Below, in pieces: positions 1 through 6,143 of a DNA stretch of 7,833 nucleotides (position 1 is its first letter; each line of letters starts with the position of its first letter). Location: assembly GCA_027306845.1 (NCBI GenBank), contig DAHUYY010000083.1, forward strand, positions 1 through 7,833, written 5' to 3'. The translations under genes were made by a program, and so were the position numbers. Below the pieces are notes generated by a model. The model ran no database searches and had not been told where the DNA came from. It was given only the letters and a program-made list of their open reading frames with translations. Origin of the DNA: Vulcanimicrobiota bacterium. GTDB taxonomy: Bacteria > Vulcanimicrobiota > Vulcanimicrobiia > Vulcanimicrobiales > Vulcanimicrobiaceae.

Positions 1-65
1 CGCACGAGCAGCCGACGGCGATGGATCGGGCGGCTCGACTCGGTATCGATGATGGAGCGTGGCAC
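1..65 (-). CDS. N-terminal fragment of an unidentified protein, cut by the window edge
   Basis: A GTG codon at 65-63 opens a frame that stays open to the window edge (about 21 codons, starting MPRSIIDTESSRPIHRRR). An AGGAG Shine-Dalgarno lies at 79-75, inside the last codons of the upstream deacetylase gene, 9 nt before the GTG. The start sits only 6 nt past the deacetylase stop, which matches the tight spacing of the rest of this minus-strand cluster, so it is probably the next operon gene. The visible residues are polar and then Arg-rich before a hydrophobic turn (RRRLLV), which could precede a membrane segment. Too little is present to name a family. Confidence 0.5.
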   Translation of the reverse strand, partial: MPRSIIDTESSRPIHRRRLLV

Positions 66-71
66 GGAAGG

Positions 72-908
72 TTACTCCTGTGAATAGGTGATGCGCACCG
101 AGAGCCGCCGCGCGGCCTCGACGCGATGGGCACCCAGAAGCGCGAGCATCTCACCGACCGTGACGAAACGATAGCCCGCATGTCGGAAGGCCGGCACGAT
201 TTTTTCCAGCGCCTTCACGGTCGTGCGCTTTCCACTGTGGAGCAAGAGGATCTCCGGTTCGGTGGCGTGAGCCGCAACGTGCGCCTCGATCTCGCTCGCG
301 CTAAGTTCGCGCCAGTCTCCCGGATCGTCGCTCCAAAAAATCGTCTTCATCCCCAGTGCTTGCGCGACGCGGAGGGTTGCGGCGGTATAGCGCCCATGCG
401 GCGGGCGGAAGAGCGCGGCCGCAGAGCGATCTCCGGTGATGCGCAAGAGCGTGTTGCGCCCGTCGACGAGTTCGCGACGTACCTGCGCAGGCGTCTCGCG
501 GTCGAGATCGGGGTGCGTCTGCGTGTGATCGCCGATCTCGTTGCCGTCGGCGGCGATGCGGCGCGCGATCTGCGGCCACCACGCGGCATCGCGGCCGATG
601 AGAAAAAACGTCGCCCGCACGTGGAGGCGTTCGAGTTCGTCGAGCAGCATCGGCGTGTAGATGGGGTACGGCCCGTCGTCGAAGGTCAGCGCGATCAATC
701 GCTCGCCGCTACTGCGCGGCGCGGGTTTAAATTTTTCGACGACGCGCGCCACGCGTACCAACGGACCTTTTCCGATCGCTCTATGGAGCGACGTCGTCGG
801 TTCGATGAGCGTCGGGTGCGGTTTCGAGACACGCAAAAACCAACGAACGCCTTCGATGCCGAGAAAAACTGCGAGCACCGCCACCGCGATGCGAACGTAC
901 GGTCGCAC
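72..908 (-). CDS. Membrane-anchored polysaccharide deacetylase (NodB-fold, carbohydrate esterase family 4)
   Basis: A 278-residue protein expected to remove N-acetyl groups from an extracytoplasmic glycan such as peptidoglycan or a secreted polysaccharide. A single N-terminal membrane segment (about residues 5-25) is followed by a short linker and the NodB domain. All CE4 motifs are visible: TFDDGP at 75-80 (base and metal Asp), HTQTHP at 128-133 (metal His pair), RPPHGRYT at 168-175, DDPGDW at 194-199 and LLLHSG at 221-226. I chose the GTG at 908 because it lies 10 nt after the LCP stop and starts just before the membrane segment. The ATG at 971 would add 21 residues, overlap the LCP gene by 53 nt and has no SD. 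It is the fifth gene of the cluster, next to the LCP transferase, which supports a wall-glycan role. The exact substrate cannot be read from sequence. Confidence 0.93.
   Translation of the reverse strand: MRPYVRIAVAVLAVFLGIEGVRWFLRVSKPHPTLIEPTTSLHRAIGKGPLVRVARVVEKFKPAPRSSGERLIALTFDDGPYPIYTPMLLDELERLHVRATFFLIGRDAAWWPQIARRIAADGNEIGDHTQTHPDLDRETPAQVRRELVDGRNTLLRITGDRSAAALFRPPHGRYTAATLRVAQALGMKTIFWSDDPGDWRELSASEIEAHVAAHATEPEILLLHSGKRTTVKALEKIVPAFRHAGYRFVTVGEMLALLGAHRVEAARRLSVRITYSQE
75..79 (-). promoter_or_regulatory. Shine-Dalgarno AGGAG for the left-edge gene
   Basis: On the minus strand AGGAG is followed directly by the deacetylase stop TAA and, after 9 nt in all, by GTG. It is one of the two clearest SD sequences in the minus-strand cluster and is the main support for a further gene to the left. 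Confidence 0.5.
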
Positions 909-918
909 GATGCTTTCT

Positions 919-2322
919 TTACGGCGTCGGGGAGGGGCCGGGGCTCGGCAATGCGTGTACGGCGAGCCCATCGTCGCGACCGATCACGACGGTAACGTCG
1001 CTGGCGGCACCCGCCGCCGACGATTCCTCGAGCAGCGCATTTTTCATCGCTTTGGGCAGCCCCGAGGCGACCTTATCTCCGGCAAACGCGGTGGCGGAGT
1101 GCGCGCGTACGACGCTGTTATCGTGATACGACGCACTATTGCCCACCTTACCGATGCGATAACCCTCGGCCTTGAGAATGCGCGCGAGATCGGCGGCCGC
1201 GCCGTCGATACCGCTGCCGTTCTCAACATCGACGCGAAGCGACGACGGCGCGATCGCGGCAAGCGTGGCGGGGTCGGCGGTAGGCGCGGGCGAGGGCGGC
1301 GCGATCAACATCGATTCGACGAGGCGACGACGCGCATTTTTGTCGGGCACGATTGAATCGCCATACCCGGGAAGATAAACGTTCGCGACGTAGGGAACTT
1401 GGTGCGCGATAATTTGCGACGGTTTGATACCGACGTAATAGTGCGCGAGCGAAAGCAGTTCGGTTTTCGAAAAATCCGTTTGCACGTTCGAGAGCATCGT
1501 TTTCACCAGCTGCCCGGCATGCAGGAGCGTATTGAATTTGTCACGCTGCAACTTTGCCGCAAGTGCGTGGAGCACTTCTTGCTGCCGGCGAATGCGGCAT
1601 GGATCGCCGCACCAATCGTGGCGATAGCGCATATAGCCGACCGCCTGTGCGCCGTTGAGATGTTGTAGGCCGGTCTTTAGGTGGATATGCAGGTGCCCCC
1701 AGTTATCGTCATAGTTGATGGGGCTCTTATCTTTCGGATCGCTATTTTCGACATCGACGGTTACGCCGCCGATATCGTCGATCAATTCGCGCGTAGCATT
1801 GATGCGTAAAATGACGTAACGGTCGAAACCGGGGATGCCGAGCCAGTGCGAAATAACCTGTTCGGCTTCTTTCACACCGCCGTCGGCTTGTGCCTGATTG
1901 ATCTTGGCTTGGCTTCCGTCGGGCATCGTGGCAACCATGTCGCGCGGCACCGAGAGCTCGAAAATACGTTTGTTGACGAGGTCGAGATTGACCGCCCAAA
2001 TGACATCGCTGCGCGATTGCGCGGAGAAAGGCAGATCGTTGTCGGTGTAATCGTAGTCGAGACCGACAACGAGCACGCGTAATTGGGAGCGTCCGAAAAC
2101 CTGCTGGGGCGAGGGTATCAGCGCGTCTCCTAATATTTGCAGCGGTGTCTCGTGTTTAAAGATGGAGAACCCGAGCACGGTCGAGACCAACAAAAGCACC
2201 ACGAGCCCGGCCACGATGCCGACGCGCCGAGCGGTGCGCGAAGGACGCTTCGGCGGCGCGGCGGGCGGTTCGGAAGACGGCGGAACGCTGCGGCGCGGGC
2301 GCGGAATAAATTCGTCAGGCAT
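919..2322 (-). CDS. LytR-CpsA-Psr (LCP) family glycopolymer transferase with C-terminal LytR_C domain
   Basis: A 467-residue protein of the family that moves anionic or other glycopolymers from a polyprenyl-phosphate carrier to peptidoglycan outside the membrane. The order is: a Pro/Arg-rich cytoplasmic tail; a membrane segment (about 33-55); an LCP catalytic domain (about 82-262) with RSD at 104-106, PRD at 126-128, KIN at 140-142, and the Arg-rich signature RYRHD (232-236) plus RIRRQQ (243-248); a linker; LytR_C (about 362-449); and a Pro/Ser tail ending SPGPSPTP. The start at 2322 overlaps the rimO stop by 8 nt and shows no SD, so coupled translation is likely. An upstream ATG at 2421 would add 33 residues deep inside rimO and is not favoured. 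Odd point: two Cys (238 and 242) flank the catalytic Arg loop. The polymer attached is unknown. Confidence 0.94.
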   Translation of the reverse strand: MPDEFIPRPRRSVPPSSEPPAAPPKRPSRTARRVGIVAGLVVLLLVSTVLGFSIFKHETPLQILGDALIPSPQQVFGRSQLRVLVVGLDYDYTDNDLPFSAQSRSDVIWAVNLDLVNKRIFELSVPRDMVATMPDGSQAKINQAQADGGVKEAEQVISHWLGIPGFDRYVILRINATRELIDDIGGVTVDVENSDPKDKSPINYDDNWGHLHIHLKTGLQHLNGAQAVGYMRYRHDWCGDPCRIRRQQEVLHALAAKLQRDKFNTLLHAGQLVKTMLSNVQTDFSKTELLSLAHYYVGIKPSQIIAHQVPYVANVYLPGYGDSIVPDKNARRRLVESMLIAPPSPAPTADPATLAAIAPSSLRVDVENGSGIDGAAADLARILKAEGYRIGKVGNSASYHDNSVVRAHSATAFAGDKVASGLPKAMKNALLEESSAAGAASDVTVVIGRDDGLAVHALPSPGPSPTP

Positions 2323-3685
2323 GGGCGGGGGTTCTCGTTGCGACGCGAGCGGCGAAATCAAACGCGGTCGCCGCGGTAAGTTCGAGATCGACGAAGGTTC
2401 CCGGCGTGAGATCCCCGGCAACGAAGACGCCGCCGTCGACCCCCGGGGCTTCGCCCTGCGAGCGTCCGCACCACACCGTCGCGGGAAGATGGGAACGTAG
2501 CGGATCTCCGCGGCGAAGGGTTCGACGCTCTTCGATCAGCACGCGTTCGATCGATCCGACACGCGTGAGCCGCGCTTTCTCAGAAGCGACGCGCTGTGCC
2601 TCACGCAATCGCAGAAGGCGCTTTCGCCGTTCGCGCACGGGGACGCGCGAGCCCAATGCGGACGCCGGCGTTCCTTCCTCCGAACTATATTCAAAGAAGC
2701 CGACGCGGTCGAGCCCCGCGCGAGCTATCCACTCTTCCAAATACGCGACGTGTTCTTCGCGTTCGCCCGGAAAGCCGACGATAAAGGTCGAGCGCATCGT
2801 CATCCCCGGAACGCGCTCGCGAAACGATTCGATGATTTCGAGATAGCGCTCACCGTTGCCGGGCCGAAGCATCGCTCGTAGAACCTCGGGGTGGGCATGC
2901 TGCAGCGGCATATCCATGTATTTGCATACCTTGGGCAAACGCGCCATCGCGTCGATCAGTTCGCTATCCACGGTCGCCGGATACAGATAGAGCAGACGGA
3001 TCCATTCGAGGCCGTCGATTTCGTGCAGGCGTTCCAGCAGCGCGGCGAGCCCTCCGCGGCGGTAGCCTCGGTCGCGCCCCCACATGGAGGTGTCCTGAGC
3101 GATCAAGATGAGTTCGCGCGTTCCCGCTGCGGCGAGCGCGCGAGCCTCGGCAAGAATCGACTCCTCGCTTCGGCTGCGAAAGCCGCCGCGCAACTGCGGA
3201 ATGATACAGAACGTGCACGGGTGGTCGCAGCCTTCGGCGATCTTTAGATAAGCGGTTGCTTGCGGCGTCGTTATGAGGCGCGGAAGAAAATCGTGTTCGG
3301 GTTCGGCCTCGAAGGCCAGGCGCACGGGCTTACTCCCGGCCTGAACGTCGTCGAGCAGCTCGACGATCGAGGCATAGGAACCGGTTCCGATGACGCCGTC
3401 GATCTCCGGGATCAGAGATTGCAGTTGTTCGCCGTAACGCTGGGCGAGGCAGCCGGCAACGACGAGTTGCTGGCCGGCGCGTTTGCGCTGCGCCCGCTCT
3501 AAAATCACCTCGGTCGATTCGGCTTTTGCCGGATCGATGAAGGCACAGGTGTTGATGACGACGGTATCGGCGGAGTCGGCATCGCTCTCCAACTGCCACC
3601 CTGCAGCGCCGAGTTTAGCGATCATCACCTCGGTATCGACGAGATTTTTGGCGCACCCTAAACTCACGAACGAAACGGACGGCAT
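2315..3685 (-). CDS. rimO: Ribosomal protein S12 (Asp) methylthiotransferase RimO
   Basis: A 456-residue radical-SAM enzyme that adds a methylthio group to the conserved Asp of ribosomal protein S12 (Asp89 in E. coli), using two Fe-S clusters. The N-terminal UPF0004 domain has its three cluster ligands in SLGCAKN (Cys11), INTCAFI (Cys47) and VAGCLAQR (Cys79). The radical-SAM CxxxCxxC is Cys153/157/160 in EGCDHPCTFC, followed by IPQLRGGFRSRS, which is RimO-like rather than MiaB-like. A C-terminal TRAM domain covers about 370-447 and contains GRSQGEAPGVDGGVFV. Length is close to that of E. coli RimO. The ATG at 3685 has AGGAG 8 nt upstream, overlapping the yajQ stop. The 3' end overlaps the LCP start. 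The function is well supported; the membership of an envelope gene cluster is the only unusual aspect. Confidence 0.97.
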   Translation of the reverse strand: MPSVSFVSLGCAKNLVDTEVMIAKLGAAGWQLESDADSADTVVINTCAFIDPAKAESTEVILERAQRKRAGQQLVVAGCLAQRYGEQLQSLIPEIDGVIGTGSYASIVELLDDVQAGSKPVRLAFEAEPEHDFLPRLITTPQATAYLKIAEGCDHPCTFCIIPQLRGGFRSRSEESILAEARALAAAGTRELILIAQDTSMWGRDRGYRRGGLAALLERLHEIDGLEWIRLLYLYPATVDSELIDAMARLPKVCKYMDMPLQHAHPEVLRAMLRPGNGERYLEIIESFRERVPGMTMRSTFIVGFPGEREEHVAYLEEWIARAGLDRVGFFEYSSEEGTPASALGSRVPVRERRKRLLRLREAQRVASEKARLTRVGSIERVLIEERRTLRRGDPLRSHLPATVWCGRSQGEAPGVDGGVFVAGDLTPGTFVDLELTAATAFDFAARVATRTPAHA

Positions 3686-3693
3686 TGCAACTG

Positions 3694-3698
3694 CTCCT
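3694..3698 (-). promoter_or_regulatory. Shine-Dalgarno of rimO fused to the yajQ stop codon
   Basis: The minus strand reads TTAGGAG, where TAG is the yajQ stop (3699-3697) and AGGAG is the rimO ribosome-binding site, 8 nt before the ATG. Ribosomes finishing yajQ stop directly on this site, which favours coupled re-initiation and fixes the rimO start. Confidence 0.75.
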
Positions 3699-4188
3699 AA
3701 CGGTAATTTACGAACTGCAACGGCAATTCGAAATTCGAAGATTTCAACGCCGCGATTACTGCTTGAAGATCGTCGCGATTTTTTCCGGTCACCCGGATTT
3801 GCTCGTCTTGATATTGCGCGCTGACTTTTAATTTGAGTGCTTTGATGCGCTCCATCAATTCCTTACTCTTATCTTTTGGAATGCCATTGCGAAGAACGAT
3901 TTTACAGCGCACCATCGAATTGGCCGCCGGTTCGTTGGATCCCATTTCAAATGCCTTGATATCGATACCGCGTTTCGTGGCCTTCGCTTGCAACATGTCG
4001 ACGACGTTGCGCATCTTTAACTCGTCGTCGGCGAGGATGGTAATGCTCTTGTCATCGGATTCGACGCTCGTTTTACTATTGCGAAAATCGAAGCGCGTCT
4101 CGATCTCTTTGCGCGTCTGGTTGAGCGCGTTATCGAGCTCTTGGCGGTCGATTTTCGAAACGATATCGAATGAAGCTTCGCTCGGCAT
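3697..4188 (-). CDS. yajQ: YajQ family nucleotide-binding protein (UPF0234)
   Basis: A 163-residue soluble protein, about the usual length for the family. YajQ proteins have two ferredoxin-like folds; members have been reported to bind cyclic di-GMP (notably in Xanthomonas) and nucleotides or RNA, but the role in most bacteria is unsettled. Recognisable family stretches are the start SFDIVSKIDRQELDNALNQT (6-25), the following TRFDFRNSKT, and the C-terminal QIRVTGKNRDDLQAVIAALK (130-149), ending FVNYR. The ATG shares its last genomic base with the rodZ-like stop (TAATG), with no clear SD upstream, so translation is probably coupled to that gene. Apart from family membership nothing here shows which ligand it binds. 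No c-di-GMP synthase or hydrolase gene is present in the window. Confidence 0.95.
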   Translation of the reverse strand: MPSEASFDIVSKIDRQELDNALNQTRKEIETRFDFRNSKTSVESDDKSITILADDELKMRNVVDMLQAKATKRGIDIKAFEMGSNEPAANSMVRCKIVLRNGIPKDKSKELMERIKALKLKVSAQYQDEQIRVTGKNRDDLQAVIAALKSSNFELPLQFVNYR

Positions 4189-4949
4189 TACAGGGTAAAA
4201 GTCCGTTCCACGACAACGCCGGCTCCGCCTAAGGGCCCAACGTTCTTACCGTCGGCGTTCAATGTGACGGCAGCCGCGTTTCCGACGCGCACGGTGACGT
4301 GCTTCCCTCGGAAAGCACGCTGCGTTCCGGCGGGAAACGTCCCCACCATGCTAACATTCCCGTCAACGGTGACCCGTAGCCACGAGGTACCCGAAAGCGT
4401 TACGAGCAGCGTCCCCGCCCCGGGAAGGGCAGCACCGGGGCTCGGGCTCGTGCCGGGGCTCGGGCTCACACCGGGGCTCGGGCTCGTACCGGGGCTCGGG
4501 CTCGCGCCGGGGCTCGGGCTTGCACTAGGGCTCGCGATCGCGACGGCGCCCCCCGGCTGCCCGGAGTTCACCAACGAATAGGTCAGATACGCGACGAGCA
4601 GAACCGCAAGCACCCCCGCCGCCCAAAGCCAGGGGGCGAGGGAGCGCTTTCCCGCCGCGCTCGCGGAGGCTGCCTCGGCCGCTTCACGCTCCTCGCTCGC
4701 CTCGGCGGAGCTCCAGACGGCGGGGCTGCCGGCATACTCGCGATGGGCCAGCTCGACGTCGAGCTTGAGAAAACTTGCATAGGTGCGAAGGAAGCCACGG
4801 ACGTAGACCGCCGCCCCGATCCGATCCCATTGCTCCTCTTCGATGGCCGCAAGGTAGACCGACCGGATCCGCGTCTGTTCGGAAACCTCCTCCAACGTGA
4901 GCCCCCGGGCCTCACGTGCGATCCGAAATCGTTCTCCAAGCGCCGCCAT
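4188..4949 (-). CDS. rodZ: RodZ-like HTH / membrane protein with Ser-Pro repeat linker and DUF4115-type C-terminus
   Basis: A 253-residue bitopic membrane protein. Residues about 4-72 form the HTH_25/Xre-type domain ([20 protein letters not shown], then [13 protein letters not shown]), which in RodZ contacts MreB rather than serving mainly as a DNA binder. An Ala/Glu-rich segment (80-100) leads to the membrane helix (about 104-127). Outside, a Ser-Pro-Gly hexapeptide repeat (about 140-172) acts as a stalk for a small beta domain (about 178-253, DUF4115/RodZ_C-like, containing SWLRVTVDG and ending VVERTFTL). The expected role is cell-shape control or organising wall synthesis. The ATG at 4949 is the only start that keeps the HTH whole; no SD is visible. 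It is the first gene of the cluster, divergent from mnmA. MreB is not in the window, so the morphogenetic role is inferred from architecture. Confidence 0.88.
   Translation of the reverse strand: MAALGERFRIAREARGLTLEEVSEQTRIRSVYLAAIEEEQWDRIGAAVYVRGFLRTYASFLKLDVELAHREYAGSPAVWSSAEASEEREAAEAASASAAGKRSLAPWLWAAGVLAVLLVAYLTYSLVNSGQPGGAVAIASPSASPSPGASPSPGTSPSPGVSPSPGTSPSPGAALPGAGTLLVTLSGTSWLRVTVDGNVSMVGTFPAGTQRAFRGKHVTVRVGNAAAVTLNADGKNVGPLGGAGVVVERTFTL
4435..4524 (+). repeat. In-frame 18-bp tandem repeat (five clear copies) in the rodZ-like gene
   Basis: Five consecutive 18-bp units share the core CCGGGGCTCGGGCT and differ only in the last few bases; a degenerate sixth unit follows to about 4540. 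On the coding (minus) strand each unit encodes a hexapeptide SPSPG plus A, T or V, forming the extracytoplasmic stalk. The unit length is a multiple of three, so copy-number changes would alter stalk length without a frameshift. Confidence 0.92.
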
Positions 4950-4996
4950 TAGCGCTTGTGGTTAGCCTTGTCAACCCGTTATCCTCGTATAAAGCT
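4950..4996. promoter_or_regulatory. Divergent promoter region between rodZ-like gene and mnmA
   Basis: This 47-nt gap must hold the signals for both directions unless promoters lie inside the genes. On the plus strand TATAAA (4988-4993) is a good -10 match, with TTGTCA at 4968-4973 only 14 nt upstream, a short spacer. On the minus strand the same near-palindrome (TTGTCAA) reads TTGACA (4974-4969). Neither start codon has an SD, so short-leader or leaderless transcripts are possible. The exact promoter positions are not certain. Confidence 0.4.
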
Positions 4997-6076
4997 ATGG
5001 CAAAGATGCGTGTGATTGCCGCGATGAGCGGCGGGGTGGATTCCGCAGTCGCGGCCGCCTTGTTGGCCGAGCAGGGCTACGAGGTCATCGGAGTGACGAT
5101 GCGGATGTATGAAGCGACGCGACCCGCGCACGCCAAAAGCTGCTGCGGGATCGATGATTTCGACGATGCAAGGCGCAGCGCAGCGATCCTCGGGATTCCG
5201 CACTACGTCCTCGATTTCGAGGAGGCGTTCCGCCGCGATGTCATCGAGCGCTTCGTCGGCGAGTATGCGAGCGGGCGCACGCCCAACCCCTGCGTTAGTT
5301 GCAACAATCATGTGAAACTCGGCACGCTCCGTAAATACGCCGATCGTATGGACGCCCGCTACGTTGCGACCGGGCACTACGCTCGGATCGAGCACGAAGA
5401 CGACGGCCCCCATCTCTATCGGAATCCATCGGCAAAAGATCAAGCGTACGCGCTCGCGCAACTCACGCGCGAACAACTCGACCGTCTATTACTTCCGCTG
5501 GGCCGACTCGATAAAGCACAGACACGCGAACATGCACGCCGCTTCGGCTTACCGATTCATAATAAACCGGAGTCACAGGATATCTGTTTCGTCGAAGGCG
5601 GCGATTACCGCGATATTCTCGCGCGCGTCCGCCCCGACGTGCAGAGGAAGGGCGAGCTCGTTGGTACCGACGGCGCAGTTCTCGGCACGCACGATGGCGT
5701 TGCGAATTTTACCGTTGGCCAGCGAGCCCCGCTCGGAGGCTCCTCCGAGCCCAAATACGTTATCCGACTCGATGCCGCCGACAACACCGTCGTCGTTGGG
5801 CGCGGCGAAGATTTGCTGGCGGATGGCTTACACGCCGACGAGGTAAACCTCATTCGCGATCAAGGTTTCACTGAAGGGTGCGACGTCGATGCGATGATTC
5901 GCTACCGCAGTGCCCCGGCACGCGCGCGAGCGAAACGCGAACCGGATGGTTCGCTTTCACTCGCATTTAAAGAACCGCAACGCGCGATCGCACCCGGGCA
6001 GCTGGTGGCGCTCTTCGCTCCCGACGGCGATGAAGTGCTCGGCGCAGCAACGATTCGCGCTGCGATCGTCGCGTAG
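4997..6076 (+). CDS. mnmA: tRNA-specific 2-thiouridylase MnmA
   Basis: A 359-residue ATP-dependent enzyme that makes 2-thiouridine at wobble position 34 of tRNAs for Glu, Gln and Lys, taking sulfur from a persulfide relay. The PP-loop SGGVDS is at 11-16. The first catalytic Cys is Cys102 in NPCVSCN (97-103), and the second is Cys197 in [16 protein letters not shown], matching E. coli Cys102 and Cys199. Other family marks are GHYARI (126-131), [10 protein letters not shown] (147-156) and [10 protein letters not shown] (238-247), with a C-terminal beta barrel. Cys99 sits where E. coli has Asp (NPD), and a Cys49-Cys50 pair precedes GIDD, a Cys-rich variant seen in other phyla. The start could instead be the ATG at 5006, three codons in, which matches the family start (MRV) and lies a better distance from TATAAA. 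Neither ATG has an SD. Confidence 0.96.
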   Translation: MAKMRVIAAMSGGVDSAVAAALLAEQGYEVIGVTMRMYEATRPAHAKSCCGIDDFDDARRSAAILGIPHYVLDFEEAFRRDVIERFVGEYASGRTPNPCVSCNNHVKLGTLRKYADRMDARYVATGHYARIEHEDDGPHLYRNPSAKDQAYALAQLTREQLDRLLLPLGRLDKAQTREHARRFGLPIHNKPESQDICFVEGGDYRDILARVRPDVQRKGELVGTDGAVLGTHDGVANFTVGQRAPLGGSSEPKYVIRLDAADNTVVVGRGEDLLADGLHADEVNLIRDQGFTEGCDVDAMIRYRSAPARARAKREPDGSLSLAFKEPQRAIAPGQLVALFAPDGDEVLGAATIRAAIVA

Positions 6077-6109
6077 TTCGACGGGGAGCGTGCGCGCGAG
6101 CGCCGAAGG

Positions 6110-6133
6110 CTTCAACTATCAAGAAAGTTGAGG
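6110..6133 (+). promoter_or_regulatory. Hairpin covering the Shine-Dalgarno of the cytochrome gene
   Basis: CTTCAACT (6110-6117) can pair with AGTTGAGG (6126-6133), giving eight base pairs including one T-G wobble, with an 8-nt loop ATCAAGAA. The 3' arm contains GAGG (6130-6133), the likely ribosome-binding site 10 nt before the cytochrome ATG at 6144. No T-run follows, so it does not look like a terminator. Folding may limit translation initiation; the regulatory role is inference. Confidence 0.4.
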
Positions 6134-6143
6134 TACGTGACGT

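Noticed and set aside
21..83. A short plus-strand reading frame starting at ATG 21 and ending at TGA 81-83
   Set aside because: It is 20 codons with no SD. The minus-strand frame has a proper SD and fits the operon spacing.
126..995. A long open frame (289 codons) on the plus strand opposite the deacetylase
   Set aside because: It is Arg-rich with no recognisable domain, and the opposite strand carries all five CE4 motifs. Long antisense frames are common in GC-rich genes.
72..2322. A capsule or exopolysaccharide biosynthesis locus
   Set aside because: No glycosyltransferase, flippase, polymerase or sugar-nucleotide gene is present; an LCP and a deacetylase alone do not make such a locus.
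3697..4188. A cyclic di-GMP signalling system built around YajQ
   Set aside because: No GGDEF, EAL, HD-GYP or PilZ protein is in the window, and the family's ligand is not settled, so ligand and pathway cannot be assigned.
4435..4540. The repeat block as a CRISPR or regulatory array
   Set aside because: Units are directly adjacent with no spacers, are only 18 bp, and translate into a regular hexapeptide in the rodZ-like gene.
4949..4974. A perfect -35 (TTGACA) on the minus strand with a 17-nt spacer to TAATGG as the rodZ promoter
   Set aside because: The -10 match is poor and would overlap the ATG, placing transcription start inside the coding region. No later start keeps the HTH domain, so this exact pairing is unlikely.
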